Below are positions 28,378 to 37,159 of a stretch of 64,000 nt of DNA, piece after piece. Origin of the DNA: an uncultured Porphyromonas sp. (GTDB taxonomy: Bacteria; Bacteroidota; Bacteroidia; Bacteroidales; Porphyromonadaceae). A program made the position numbers and the translations under genes. Location of the stretch: positions 1 through 64,000 of the forward strand of contig NZ_CALIXW010000036.1 in the NCBI RefSeq assembly GCF_938046015.1, in the 5' to 3' direction. Under the pieces are notes generated by a model. The model worked only from the letters and a program-made list of their open reading frames with translations. It was not told the DNA's origin and did no database searches. Position 1 is the first letter of the stretch. Every line of letters starts with the position of its first letter.

Positions 28378-28385
28378 TACCTTTG
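28378..28385 (+). promoter_or_regulatory. Candidate -7 element for the FKBP cluster
   Basis: TACCTTTG, a TAnnTTTG match, about 90 bases before the first FKBP start at 28476. No clear -33 TTTG. Confidence 0.5.
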
Positions 28386-28475
28386 TCTCCGTATTATCCC
28401 AGTCTCTGTGGTGCGGGCTCTTGCCTCGCCCTTCATAGGGCTGCGGACACACTAGGTACATTATATACAAAGGAT

Positions 28476-29060
28476 ATGAACAAGGTAAGCTATGCCCTAG
28501 GGCTAAGCATCGGGCAGAACTTCCGTGCCTCGGGCTTTGACGAACTGATCTTCGAGGACTTCCTACAGGGCGTACGCGCCGTCTACGACGAGGTACAGCC
28601 CGAGATGAGCTACGACGAAGCGAAGCAGATCATCAACGACTACTTCCAGGAGGTGCAGCGCAAGGCTGTCGAGCGCAACAAGGAGGCTGGTGAGGAGTTC
28701 CTCAAGATCAACGGCCACAAGGCCGGCGTCGTCACGCTGCCTAGCGGTCTCCAGTACGAGATCCTGCGCGAAGGCGATGGTCCCAAGCCTAAGCTCACCG
28801 ACAGCGTAGAGTGCCACTACCACGGTACGCTCATCAACGGGCAGGTCTTTGATAGCTCGATGGACCGCGGCGAGACGGCTACCTTCCCTCTGCAGGGCGT
28901 CATTAAGGGCTGGACGGAGGTCCTTCAGCTGATGCCCGTAGGCTCTAAGTGGAAGGTTACGATCCCTGCCGACCTGGCCTACGGCGATCGTGGTGCTGGG
29001 CAGATGATCCAGCCTGGCAGCACGCTCATCTTCATCATTGAGCTCATCGCGATCAAGTAA
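28476..29060 (+). CDS. FKBP-type peptidyl-prolyl isomerase (cytoplasmic)
   Basis: A 194-residue protein. The amino half is the FKBP_N dimerisation type region (MNKVSYALGLSIGQNFRASG). The carboxyl half, about residues 98-194, is the FKBP catalytic domain, with VECHYHGTLINGQVFDSS, VIKGWTEVLQLMPVGSKW and IPADLAYGDRGAGQMIQPGS. No signal peptide. It speeds cis-trans proline isomerisation in protein folding. The start at 28476 is chosen because family resemblance begins there and it lies behind the -7 element. First of three FKBP genes in tandem. Confidence 0.88.
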   Translation: MNKVSYALGLSIGQNFRASGFDELIFEDFLQGVRAVYDEVQPEMSYDEAKQIINDYFQEVQRKAVERNKEAGEEFLKINGHKAGVVTLPSGLQYEILREGDGPKPKLTDSVECHYHGTLINGQVFDSSMDRGETATFPLQGVIKGWTEVLQLMPVGSKWKVTIPADLAYGDRGAGQMIQPGSTLIFIIELIAIK

Positions 29061-29066
29061 GGCTAG

Positions 29067-29885
29067 ATGAAGAAGACCGCTGTAATGGGCCTTGGGCTGG
29101 CTACGGCCCTGCTCCTAGGGGCTTGCTCCCCCCGCCTCAAGCCGCGCACTAGTGCCCTGCCCTCAGCGCAGGACTCGGTGGCCTATGCCTTTGGGGTGCT
29201 GAATAGCCAGGCCTTCTCCTCTGCCATGGCAGGTATGCCCGGCGATAGCCTGAGCCGTGCGCAGATCCTCGAGGGCTTCGCCGACGCCTTCCTCAGCCGT
29301 CCCGCTCAGGTGCTGAGCCTAGAGCAGGCACGCCGCATCTATGAGGGCTATATCAATGGCCTGAGAGCTGTAGAGGCACGCGAGCGTAGCGCTCGTGCCG
29401 ACTCGCTGCTGCGCCTCAATGCTCAGCGCCCTGGCGTACAGACGACGGCGAGTGGCCTCCAGTGGCGCGTGCTACGTGCTGCCGAGGGGCAGCACCCCAG
29501 CGCACAGGACACCGTAGTGGTGAACTACGTGGGTCGACTGGCCGATGGGGGTAAGGAGTTCGATAGCTCTTACAAGCACGGCGAGCCCGCGACCCTTCCG
29601 CTGAGTGCTGTCATCAAGGGCTGGACGGAGGGCATTGGTCTGATGTCTAAGGGGGCTAAGTACGAGTTCCTCATCCCTGCGCCCCTGGCCTACGGCGAGC
29701 GTGGTGCGGGTGGGGTGATCCCTCCTGGAGCGCCCCTCGTCTTCGAGGTCGAGCTCCTGGATATCAAGCCCTACGTCGCACCCCAGGCCACCGACGAGGT
29801 CGCTGAGGCACAGGCACAGCCCAGCTCCAGCACCAAGGCTAGCCCTCGGACAAAGGGGAGCAAGCGCACTAAGCGCACCAAGTAA
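29067..29885 (+). CDS. FKBP-type peptidyl-prolyl isomerase lipoprotein
   Basis: A 272-residue protein with a lipoprotein signal (LGLATALLLGAC, Cys about 20), an FKBP_N segment (QDSVAYAFGVLNSQAFSSAM) and an FKBP domain at about residues 130-232 (VNYVGRLADGGKEFDSSYKH, VIKGWTEGIGLMSKGAKYEF). The Ser/Thr/Lys-rich tail of about 30 residues has no obvious fold. It would act as a folding catalyst in the cell envelope. It starts 6 bases after the first FKBP gene and is surely in the same operon. Confidence 0.88.
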   Translation: MKKTAVMGLGLATALLLGACSPRLKPRTSALPSAQDSVAYAFGVLNSQAFSSAMAGMPGDSLSRAQILEGFADAFLSRPAQVLSLEQARRIYEGYINGLRAVEARERSARADSLLRLNAQRPGVQTTASGLQWRVLRAAEGQHPSAQDTVVVNYVGRLADGGKEFDSSYKHGEPATLPLSAVIKGWTEGIGLMSKGAKYEFLIPAPLAYGERGAGGVIPPGAPLVFEVELLDIKPYVAPQATDEVAEAQAQPSSSTKASPRTKGSKRTKRTK

Positions 29886-29916
29886 GTAAACTTCAAATCA
29901 ATTCTATAAGACGACA

Positions 29917-30804
29917 ATGAAAAAGTTCGCAATGATCCTGGCTGCATCAGCCATGGCCCTCGGTACCTACTCCTGCCAGCAGGGAGGCTCCACGCCCAAG
30001 GACAGCGTAGACAGCGTAGCCTACGCTATGGGCTTCAGTAATGCTGCTGAGCTGATGAACGCCATCAAGGGCGCTCAGGCTCAGGGTCAGCAGATTGACT
30101 CCGCACTCTTCTTCAAGGGCTTCGAGGAAGGCTTCAACAGCGATACGACCAAGCTCTGGTACTACGTAGGTCAGATGCAGGGTGTACAGGCTGCTCAGCG
30201 CTTCAAGGAAGACTCCACGCTGATGAACAAGAAGGCCCTCTTCCTCTCTGGCTTCAAGAAGGCGCTGGCTCTGGACTCCGCTACGCGCGTAGGCCAGGTG
30301 GATAGCCTCGGTGCTGTCGCTCAGAAGTACTACGAGAAGAAGTACGAGGAGGAGCAGAAGAAGCAGGAAGCTGAGATGGCGAAGCAGATGGAGCAACAGT
30401 ATGGTGAGAACAAGACCAAGGGTGCTGCCTACATCAAGAGCTTCGCTGCTGAGCCTGGTGTCAAGACCACGGCTAGCGGTATTGCCTACAAGGTGATCAA
30501 GGAAGGTACGGGCGCTACGCCTACGGCTAACGATGTCGTGAAGGTCAACTACAAGGGTATGCTCATCGATGGTACCGTCTTCGACGAGTCTAAGGATAAG
30601 CCCGTCGAGTTCCCCGTCAACGGCGTCATCAAGGGTTGGACCGAAGTACTCCAGCTGATGAAGGTCGGTGAGAAGATCAAGGTGGCTATCCCTCAGGAGC
30701 TGGCCTACGGCGCACGCTACCAGGGCGACAAGATCCCTCCCTTCAGCACGCTGGTCTTCGAGATCGAACTCCTCGAGGTCAAGCCCGCTGCTGCCCAGCA
30801 GTAG
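29917..30804 (+). CDS. FKBP-type peptidyl-prolyl isomerase lipoprotein
   Basis: A 295-residue protein with a lipoprotein signal (ILAASAMALGTYSC, Cys about 20). An FKBP_N segment (DSVDSVAYAMGFSNAAELMN) is followed by a Lys/Glu/Gln-rich coiled stretch at about 140-165 (YYEKKYEEEQKKQEAEMAKQ). The FKBP domain at about 195-290 has VKVNYKGMLIDGTVFDES, VIKGWTEVLQLMKVGEKI and IPQELAYGARYQGDKIPPFS. It resembles Mip/FkpA-type periplasmic chaperone-isomerases. Third in the tandem; a hairpin terminator follows. Confidence 0.88.
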   Translation: MKKFAMILAASAMALGTYSCQQGGSTPKDSVDSVAYAMGFSNAAELMNAIKGAQAQGQQIDSALFFKGFEEGFNSDTTKLWYYVGQMQGVQAAQRFKEDSTLMNKKALFLSGFKKALALDSATRVGQVDSLGAVAQKYYEKKYEEEQKKQEAEMAKQMEQQYGENKTKGAAYIKSFAAEPGVKTTASGIAYKVIKEGTGATPTANDVVKVNYKGMLIDGTVFDESKDKPVEFPVNGVIKGWTEVLQLMKVGEKIKVAIPQELAYGARYQGDKIPPFSTLVFEIELLEVKPAAAQQ

Positions 30805-30840
30805 GGTAGTAGCCTTGGGCTAAGCCTAAGACTTTAGTGC

Positions 30841-30877
30841 GCAAGGGCAGCTGCTCCGTATGGAGCGGCTGCCCTTG
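30841..30877 (+). terminator. Terminator of the FKBP operon
   Basis: GCAAGGGCAGCTGCTCC, loop GTAT, GGAGCGGCTGCCCTTGC: a 17-base stem with one mismatch, about 40 bases after the third FKBP stop. Confidence 0.75.
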
Positions 30878-30985
30878 CTGCTTCTCTGGCTCGGTGACGG
30901 GAGGCTAGGGGCTCCGTCTAGGCTTGCTTCTCGCGCGCGGGATACCTTAATAGAGGGGGCGTCGAGGGATGAGTTTCGGTATGGA

Positions 30986-31017
30986 TTTGGAGCGTATGGA
31001 TAAAAGTGCTACCTTTG
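30986..31017 (+). promoter_or_regulatory. Promoter of initiator tRNA
   Basis: TTTG at 30986-30989, a 20-base spacer and TACCTTTG at 31010-31017, just ahead of the tRNA. A textbook match to the Bacteroidota consensus. Confidence 0.8.
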
Positions 31018-31033
31018 CAGTGCAAAAAGATAG

Positions 31034-31105
31034 CGCGGAGTGGAGCAGTGGCAGCTCGTTGGGCTCATAACCCAAAGGTCGTAGGTTCGAATCCTGCCTC
31101 CGCAA
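31034..31105 (+). tRNA. Initiator tRNA-fMet (CAT)
   Basis: A complete 72-base cloverleaf without encoded CCA. The acceptor CGCGGAG pairs with CTCCGCA, leaving the C1-A72 mismatch that marks initiator tRNA. The D arm is GAGC...GCTC. The anticodon stem TTGGG/CCCAA holds the three G-C pairs typical of initiators, with CTCATAA as the loop. The T arm is GTAGG-TTCGAAT-CCTGC. Confidence 0.95.
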
Positions 31106-31215
31106 CTAAGTAAGGGTATCCTTATCAGAAGAGAGTCTCCACAGTCACTAGCGGGGACTCTTCTTGCATTTACGACAGCGTACTACTCACCTCCCCAAGG
31201 CAGCGATCATCTACT

Positions 31216-32043
31216 ATGGCCCAGTCCGTCCCCCTAGCACTAAGAGATATTGACAAGGAGCAGCTCCTGGAGTTCCTCCTGCGCTACGCGACGACGCAGA
31301 CCAGCGTCGGGGTGCAGACCTCCCGCATCGTCGTCAATACGACGCGTATAGCCCATGCCTATGGCTATGAGCTGACGATCATGATGTTCCAGCGCAACAT
31401 CGCCATGACGCTGACCCCTGTGCTGGAGGGAGCCGAGGGCAGCTATCAGCGCCTCGACTACGCCCACCCCGTGACGGGCATGAGCCAGCATAAGCACAGC
31501 CCCCTGAACTTCTATCTTAATGCCGAGCTTAGCCGCCTGAGCTGGTACACCTATGATAACCACCCCGATCTGGCGGAGCTGGAGGCACGCTTCGAGCGCA
31601 TCCTCACCACACAGCCCGTCAATCGCTGGCTCGTGCTCTACCTCATCAGTCAGGCCAATATGTGCCTGTGTCTGCTCTTCGGCGGCGATCTCGTCTCCTC
31701 GCTCTTTGTCTTCCTAGGGACCTTCCTCGGCTTCTTGCTGCGGCAGGAGCTCAATAGACGGCACGCCTATATCTACCTGACGATATGCCTCTCTGCCTTT
31801 ATTGCCTCCTTCATCGTAGGGCTGGGGGCAAAGTGGGGGCTGGAGGGCTCCCCTGAGATCGCCCTAGGGGCCAGCGTCCTCTACCTCATCCCCGGCGTCC
31901 CCTTCATCAATGGCATCATGGACCTGCTGGACGGCTATATGCTCAATGGGCTCTCGCGCCTGATGACCGCGGCTATGATCGTGGTGAGCATTACGGTCGG
32001 GCTCAGTGGTACGCTCCTGCTGCTTGGCCTATCGCTGCTCTGA
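31216..32043 (+). CDS. Threonine/serine exporter amino-terminal domain protein (ThrE family)
   Basis: A 275-residue protein. A cytoplasmic domain of about 125 residues (EFLLRYATTQTSVGVQTSRI ...) precedes about five membrane segments, with the family glycine/proline-rich region LIPGVPFINGIMDLLDGYML near residues 230-249. This is the DUF1212 half of ThrE. The next gene supplies the second half, so the exporter is split across two proteins, as in many bacteria. Export of threonine or serine is the known role of fused homologues; here it is inferred. Confidence 0.83.
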   Translation: MAQSVPLALRDIDKEQLLEFLLRYATTQTSVGVQTSRIVVNTTRIAHAYGYELTIMMFQRNIAMTLTPVLEGAEGSYQRLDYAHPVTGMSQHKHSPLNFYLNAELSRLSWYTYDNHPDLAELEARFERILTTQPVNRWLVLYLISQANMCLCLLFGGDLVSSLFVFLGTFLGFLLRQELNRRHAYIYLTICLSAFIASFIVGLGAKWGLEGSPEIALGASVLYLIPGVPFINGIMDLLDGYMLNGLSRLMTAAMIVVSITVGLSGTLLLLGLSLL

Positions 32044-32086
32044 TCCCCTTGCCTTGCCTCTATCCCTTATACGACACGCCTTCCCT

Positions 32087-32578
32087 ATGGACTTCGTCTT
32101 GATCTTTCAGAAGGGCTTCTTCGCCGCCATCGCAGCACTCGGCTTCGCCGCCGTTGGTAACCCCTCGCCTGCCGCCTTCCGCTATGCCCCGCTCCTAGCC
32201 TTCTTCGGCAATGTGATCCGCTTCTCTTTGATGCAGTACGCAGAGGTGAACATCGCTGTGGCCTCCTTCTTCGCCGCCATCTTTATTGGCTTCATGGCCG
32301 TGGGCTTCGCCTTCTATGCGCGCTATCCGATCGAGGTCTTTGCCTTCCCGGCCTTGCTCCCGATGATCCCAGGACAGTATGCCTACCGCTCCCTCCTGGC
32401 GATGATCCGCTTCATCGAGACTAGCAGTACACAGATGCAGGAGCAGTATCTCCCGATGATCATCAGCAATGCGATCACCGCGCTCCTGACGATGTTCGCC
32501 CTTGGCGTTGGGGTCGCGATCCCGCTCTTCATCTTCTACAAGACCTCCTTCCGTATGACGCGTGGCGAGGCCAAATAG
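32087..32578 (+). CDS. Threonine/serine exporter carboxyl-terminal domain protein (ThrE family)
   Basis: About 163 residues from the ATG at 32087 (MDFVLIFQKGFFAAIAALGF). A frame reaching back to 32006 overlaps the previous gene and adds residues unlike the family. Four or five membrane segments are present, with FPALLPMIPGQYAYRSLLAM, typical of the DUF3815/ThrE_2 half. It starts 43 bases after the first half and likely forms one transporter with it. Confidence 0.83.
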   Translation: MDFVLIFQKGFFAAIAALGFAAVGNPSPAAFRYAPLLAFFGNVIRFSLMQYAEVNIAVASFFAAIFIGFMAVGFAFYARYPIEVFAFPALLPMIPGQYAYRSLLAMIRFIETSSTQMQEQYLPMIISNAITALLTMFALGVGVAIPLFIFYKTSFRMTRGEAK

Positions 32579-32597
32579 GAGGTTGCTCTAAATGATG

Positions 32598-32605
32598 TAC
32601 CTTTG
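32598..32605 (+). promoter_or_regulatory. Candidate -7 element for leuS
   Basis: TACCTTTG, a TAnnTTTG match, about 88 bases before leuS. No clear -33 partner. Confidence 0.45.
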
Positions 32606-32692
32606 TGTTGCGCTTACCTATACCCCTTGACGGAGCTATATGTAGGCGCAACGATTATTTAAGGAATACGTATCATCATAGTAAGGTCATAG

Positions 32693-35491
32693 ATGGAATA
32701 CAACTTTAGAGCGATAGAGGCTCGCTGGCAAGAGTACTGGAGCGCACACGAGGTCTACCGAGTCACTGAGGACAGCACGCGTCCAGCGTATTATGTGCTA
32801 GATATGTTCCCCTATCCCTCTGGTGCAGGGCTGCACGTGGGGCATCCACTGGGCTACATCGCCTCGGATATCTTCGCTCGCTACAAGCGTCTACGCGGCT
32901 TCAACGTACTCCATCCTATGGGCTATGATGCCTTCGGTCTCCCCGCCGAGCAGTATGCGATCCAGACGGGCCAGCACCCCGAGGTCACGACCGAGGAGAA
33001 TATACAGCGCTACCGCAGTCAGCTGGAGCGCATCGGCTTCAGCTTCGACTGGTCGCGCGAGCTCCGTACCTCGGACCCCGAGTACTACAAGTGGACGCAG
33101 TGGACCTTCATCCAGCTCTTCCACTCCTACTATGATAAGGCGGCGGACAAGGCCCGCCCCATCGCTCAGCTCGTGGCCCAGCTGGAGCGCTCGGGTACGG
33201 ATGGGCTAGATGTCGCCCAAGGCGAGGAGCTACACTTCACGGCAGCCGACTGGCAGAGCTGGTCGGAGACCAAGCGCATGCAGGTGCTGATGAACTATCG
33301 CCTGGCCTATCTCGGCGAGACGATGGTCAACTGGTGTGCTGCCTTGGGTACCGTGCTGGCCAATGATGAGGTCAGCGATGGCGTCAGCGTACGTGGTGGG
33401 CACCCTGTCGAGCAGCGCAAGATGCAGCAGTGGTGTCTGCGCGTCTCGGCCTATGCGGGGCGTCTACTGAGTGGCCTCGACGGGCTGAACTGGAGCGAGT
33501 CGCTCAAGGAGTCGCAGCGCAACTGGATCGGCCGCAGCGAGGGTGCTGAGGTGTGCTTCCCCGTGCTTGCTTCGCCCGAGGGCACTGAGGAGAAGGGAGC
33601 CCTGACGATCTTCACCACGCGTGTTGATACGATCTATGGCGTGACCTTCATGGTGCTCGCTCCCGAGAGTGACTACGTCGCCGAGGTGACCACTCCAGAG
33701 CAGGCAGCGGCTGTCGAGGAGTACCTCGCCGCCACGCGCCGCCGTACCGAGCGCGATCGCATGTCCGATCGCCGCGTCTCGGGTGTCTTCACTGGCGCCT
33801 ATGCTCGCCACCCGCTGACGGGTGCGGCTATACCCATCTGGATCAGTGACTACGTCCTGGCCGGCTATGGTACGGGTGCTGTGATGGCCGTACCCGCGCA
33901 TGACAGCCGTGACTTCGCCTTTGCACGTCACTTCGATCTGCCCATCGTGCAGGTCGTCGTCCCTGAGGGCGAGGAGCCCAGTGATACCAGCGAGTGGACG
34001 GAGAGCAAGGACAGCAAGCAGGGCGTGCTTATCAATTCGGGCATCCTCGATGGCTGCTCCGTGGCCGACGCCATCGCGACGATGAAGGCCTATGTTGAGG
34101 CTGAGGGCCTCGGCCGCGTCCAGACCAACTACCGCCTACGTGATGCTATCTTCAGCCGCCAGCGCTACTGGGGCGAGCCTTTCCCTATCTACTACGACGC
34201 TGAGGGCATAGCCCGCACGCTCCCCGAGGATCAGCTGCCGCTGCACCTCCCCGAGGTCGATAAGTTCCTCCCCACGACGGACGGGCAGCCACCGCTGGGC
34301 CGTGCCAAGGGCTGGCATACCGCCGAGGGCTACCCCTACGAGCTGAGCACAATGCCTGGTTTCGCAGGGAGCTCGGCCTACTACCTCCGCTATATGGACC
34401 CCTACAATGAGGAGGCACTGGTTAGCCCCGAGAAGAACGCCTATTGGCGTAGCGTCGACCTCTACGTCGGCGGCGCTGAGCACGCTACGGGTCACCTGAT
34501 CTATAGCCGCTTCTGGAATAAGTTCCTCTACGACCTCGGCCTCATCGTCGAGGACGAGCCCTTCCAGAAGCTCGTCAATCAGGGCATGATCCAGGGACGC
34601 TCCAACTTCGTCTACCGTATCAAGGATACCAATACCTTCGTCTCGCTCGGCCTACGCGACCAGTACGACACGACCCCTATCCACGTGGACGTCAACATCG
34701 TCTACAACGACCAGCTCGACCTCGAGGCCTTCAAGGCCTGGCGCCCTGAGTACGCCACCGCTGAGTTCATTCTCGAGGACGGGAAGTACATCTGCGGCTG
34801 GGCGGTCGAGAAGATGAGCAAGTCGATGTTCAACGTGGTTAACCCCGACATGATCATTGAACGCTACGGCGCCGACACGCTGCGCCTCTACGAGATGTTC
34901 CTTGGGCCACTCGAGCAGAGCAAGCCTTGGGACACGAACGGTATCGACGGGGTGCACCGCTTCCTGCGTAAGCTCTGGGCGCTCTACTACGGGGCTGAGG
35001 GGCTGCGCGTCACAGACGGGGCGGCCAGCCAGGACGAACTGAAGAGCCTGCACAAGCTGATCAAGAAGGTCACGCAGGACGTCGAGCAGTTCTCCTTCAA
35101 TACCTCCGTAGCTGCCTTCATGATCTGTGTCAACGAGCTGCAGGCGCTCAAGGCCAGCTCCCGCGAGGTGCTGCAGCCGCTACTCATCCTCCTAGCACCC
35201 TTCGCTCCGCACATAGCCGAGGAGCTGTGGCACGCCATCGGCGAGACGACGACGATCGTCACGGCGCAGTGGCCCGAGTGCCGCGAGGAGTATCTGGTAG
35301 AGGACCAGGTCAAGTATCCCGTCAGCTTCAACGGCAAGACACGCTTTACGATGAACTTCCCCACCGCGGCCTCGCCCGCCGAGATCCAGGAGGCTGTGCT
35401 CGCCTCGGAGGAGGCGCAGCGCTGGCTCGAGGGTAAGACGCCCAAGAAGGTGATCGTCGTCCCTGGGCGCATCATCAACATCGTCCTCTAG
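32693..35491 (+). CDS. leuS: Leucyl-tRNA synthetase
   Basis: A 932-residue class I synthetase. The HIGH-type motif is HVGH at residues 48-51 in [18 protein letters not shown]. The CP1 editing domain lies in the middle, with the [18 protein letters not shown] motif. KMSKS is at about residue 707 in [15 protein letters not shown], and the carboxyl end carries the anticodon-binding and tRNA-contact domains. It charges tRNA-Leu in the cytoplasm and edits misacylated products. An insert near residues 150-190 makes it longer than the E. coli enzyme, as is usual in Bacteroidota. Confidence 0.95.
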   Translation: MEYNFRAIEARWQEYWSAHEVYRVTEDSTRPAYYVLDMFPYPSGAGLHVGHPLGYIASDIFARYKRLRGFNVLHPMGYDAFGLPAEQYAIQTGQHPEVTTEENIQRYRSQLERIGFSFDWSRELRTSDPEYYKWTQWTFIQLFHSYYDKAADKARPIAQLVAQLERSGTDGLDVAQGEELHFTAADWQSWSETKRMQVLMNYRLAYLGETMVNWCAALGTVLANDEVSDGVSVRGGHPVEQRKMQQWCLRVSAYAGRLLSGLDGLNWSESLKESQRNWIGRSEGAEVCFPVLASPEGTEEKGALTIFTTRVDTIYGVTFMVLAPESDYVAEVTTPEQAAAVEEYLAATRRRTERDRMSDRRVSGVFTGAYARHPLTGAAIPIWISDYVLAGYGTGAVMAVPAHDSRDFAFARHFDLPIVQVVVPEGEEPSDTSEWTESKDSKQGVLINSGILDGCSVADAIATMKAYVEAEGLGRVQTNYRLRDAIFSRQRYWGEPFPIYYDAEGIARTLPEDQLPLHLPEVDKFLPTTDGQPPLGRAKGWHTAEGYPYELSTMPGFAGSSAYYLRYMDPYNEEALVSPEKNAYWRSVDLYVGGAEHATGHLIYSRFWNKFLYDLGLIVEDEPFQKLVNQGMIQGRSNFVYRIKDTNTFVSLGLRDQYDTTPIHVDVNIVYNDQLDLEAFKAWRPEYATAEFILEDGKYICGWAVEKMSKSMFNVVNPDMIIERYGADTLRLYEMFLGPLEQSKPWDTNGIDGVHRFLRKLWALYYGAEGLRVTDGAASQDELKSLHKLIKKVTQDVEQFSFNTSVAAFMICVNELQALKASSREVLQPLLILLAPFAPHIAEELWHAIGETTTIVTAQWPECREEYLVEDQVKYPVSFNGKTRFTMNFPTAASPAEIQEAVLASEEAQRWLEGKTPKKVIVVPGRIINIVL

Positions 35492-35532
35492 CTCCCCTTA
35501 GCTACTACTACCACTCATTATATCTATCACCT

Positions 35533-36531
35533 ATGTCTGCTCAGTTTAACCTCCTGCACTTCTTCGGGCGTAAGTTCAAGGAGCTAGGAGAGGAGCTCTC
35601 GCGTCAGCTGGTATCGAAGTACTTCTGGCGAGACCTTCTTGTCGTCTTCGCTGGGGTGCTCATCTACACGGTGGGCTTCAGCTTCCTCATCTATCCCCAG
35701 CGTGTCACTACGGGGGGGCTGATGGGGATCTCCAACATCATCACCATCATCACGGGGGTGCCCGTGGACGTGCCGTACAACCTGATCAACATTACCCTGC
35801 TGGTCATCGCCTTCCTCTTCCTTGATAAGAACTTCTTCATCAAGACGCTCATAGGCATTGGTCTCCTGGCGGTCATCGTCCCTATAGCCACGCGCTACGT
35901 GATCCCTGATCCCAGCAATGAGGCCTATTGGCACCTGATGGTACTGAAGGATCAGCCGCTCCTGGCACTTATCCTTGGGTCGATGATGACGGGGCTTGGG
36001 CTAGGCTTTGTCTTCTCGGTGAACGGCAGTACGGGTGGGACGGATGTGATCGTGGCGCTTATCAGCCGCTATCGCAACATGTCCTTCAGCCGCCTCTATG
36101 TGGCTACGGACTCCACCATCGTCCTCTTCTCCTTCATCGCCAACGTGTATCTGGCGGACATCAAGATTGACCCGCTGGTCGCCTTCGACAAGATCGTGAT
36201 GTCCTTCATCCAGGTCGTCCTGCTCGGCATCACGATGGACTGGTACACCAGTGGCAATAGGCAGTCCATCCAGTTCCTTATCTTCAGCCAGAAGTACAAG
36301 GAGATCAACGACGCGATCACCTCACGCCTGCACCGCGGCTGTACCATCCTAGAGGCTACGGGCGGCTATACGGGGCAGCCTCAGAAGGTGCTGTTGGTCG
36401 TCGTGCGCAAGCAGCAGTCCGTCGCCATCTCTCGCGTCATTGAGGAGATTGACCCTAAGGCCTTCGTCTCGCAGGGGGCGGTCAAGGGCGTCTACGGCGA
36501 AGGCTTCGAGAGCCTCAAGAGCCTCAAGTAA
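35533..36531 (+). CDS. YitT family membrane protein
   Basis: A 332-residue protein with five or six membrane segments in the first 210 residues (DUF161 type: IYTVGFSFLIYPQRVTTGGL, LGLGFVFSVNGSTGGTDVIV). A cytoplasmic DUF2179-type carboxyl domain of about 80 residues follows (RLHRGCTILEATGGYTGQPQ ...). YitT proteins are common, but their transported substrate is not established. It lies 41 bases after leuS and could be co-transcribed; a strong terminator follows. Confidence 0.85.
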   Translation: MSAQFNLLHFFGRKFKELGEELSRQLVSKYFWRDLLVVFAGVLIYTVGFSFLIYPQRVTTGGLMGISNIITIITGVPVDVPYNLINITLLVIAFLFLDKNFFIKTLIGIGLLAVIVPIATRYVIPDPSNEAYWHLMVLKDQPLLALILGSMMTGLGLGFVFSVNGSTGGTDVIVALISRYRNMSFSRLYVATDSTIVLFSFIANVYLADIKIDPLVAFDKIVMSFIQVVLLGITMDWYTSGNRQSIQFLIFSQKYKEINDAITSRLHRGCTILEATGGYTGQPQKVLLVVVRKQQSVAISRVIEEIDPKAFVSQGAVKGVYGEGFESLKSLK

Positions 36532-36610
36532 GGTCGTCCGCATCCCTCCTGCACTTATCTAAGGCTCTTAGCCTAAGCACGGATCACTTCCTCTTATAGG
36601 AGCTTATTAC

Positions 36611-36654
36611 GAGCGCCCCACCTGCCTTAGTGGTAGGTGGGGCGCTCGCTTTTT
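36611..36654 (+). terminator. Intrinsic terminator after the YitT gene
   Basis: GAGCGCCCCACCTGCC, loop TTAGT, GGTAGGTGGGGCGCTC, then GCTTTTT. A 16-base stem with one mismatch and a U-tract. Confidence 0.9.
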
Positions 36655-36759
36655 ATTGGGCGGCCCCCTTGGCCTTCCGAGGCTTTCGGCTGATGAGGTA
36701 TGTCGCTGGTGCTTCTTGGAGCTTACGAAGGGCCTCCCTGTCCTTGCTTCTTAGGCAAG

Positions 36760-36843
36760 CTGAGGGATATCCCTCAGCGAGCTGACGGACGTCCCTCAGC
36801 TTGCTGACTGATAGCCCTCACGATGCTGAAGGATATCCCTCAG
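36760..36843. repeat. 22-bp-period palindromic array C (4 units)
   Basis: Units at 36760 (CTGAGGGATATCCCTCAG, a perfect 18-base palindrome), 36782 (CTGACGGACGTCCCTCAG), 36804 (CTGACTGATAGCCCTCAC) and 36826 (CTGAAGGATATCCCTCAG), separated by CGAG, CTTG and GATG. The second unit has an ACGT centre, as do the second units of arrays D and F. Confidence 0.9.
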
Positions 36844-37046
36844 CCCCCGTCTGACTAGGCTCAAGGCTCACTGCTGGGCGGGCTAGGCCAAGTCCTTGCG
36901 CCTGTCCTCCTTGCGTGTGGGCTGATTGCCTTAGGCGTCTTCGCCTGCTGTGGAGCCTTAGGAGAATGCTCCCTAGGGGAGAGCTGTGGATCGTAGCTTG
37001 CGCTCCTTCGGCTTTAGGCGGTGCGTACTAATTGGCCGAATCATCG

Positions 37047-37054
37047 TATCTTTG
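37047..37054 (+). promoter_or_regulatory. Candidate -7 element for nusB
   Basis: TATCTTTG, a TAnnTTTG match, about 105 bases before nusB. No clear -33 partner. Confidence 0.45.
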
Positions 37055-37159
37055 TCGTACAGCTAGAGGATAGCCTGGTGATCTTTGCTCATAGGGACTG
37101 GTAGTCGTCACACCGAAGAGTACTGTCATCCGTCCCGAGAGCTCAAGGAATCAAACGAT

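Larger units (their letters stand above)
28047..28475. other. Intergenic region with repeat array B and FKBP promoter
   Basis: About 430 bases without a gene. It holds array B at 28155-28238 and a candidate -7 element at 28378-28385 before the FKBP genes. A frame from 28383 upstream of the first FKBP gene is an extension lacking any resemblance to the family. Confidence 0.6.
30805..31215. other. Intergenic region containing terminator and initiator tRNA
   Basis: Between the third FKBP gene and the thrE-like pair lie a terminator at 30841-30877, a full promoter at 30986-31017 and tRNA-fMet at 31034-31105. Nothing else is apparent; no palindromic array is present in this gap. Confidence 0.6.
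36532..37159. other. Intergenic region with terminator and repeat array C
   Basis: About 630 bases without a gene. It contains the terminator at 36611-36654, array C at 36760-36843 and a nusB -7 element at 37047-37054. The rest shows no recognisable structure. Confidence 0.6.

Noticed and set aside
28383..28475. Longer amino end for the first FKBP protein
   Set aside because: It starts inside the -7 promoter element and resembles nothing in the family.
36760..36843. The phased palindromic arrays as CRISPR arrays
   Set aside because: Spacers are only 4 bases, the repeats are themselves variable and palindromic, and arrays have at most 4 units. CRISPR spacers are usually 25-40 bases.
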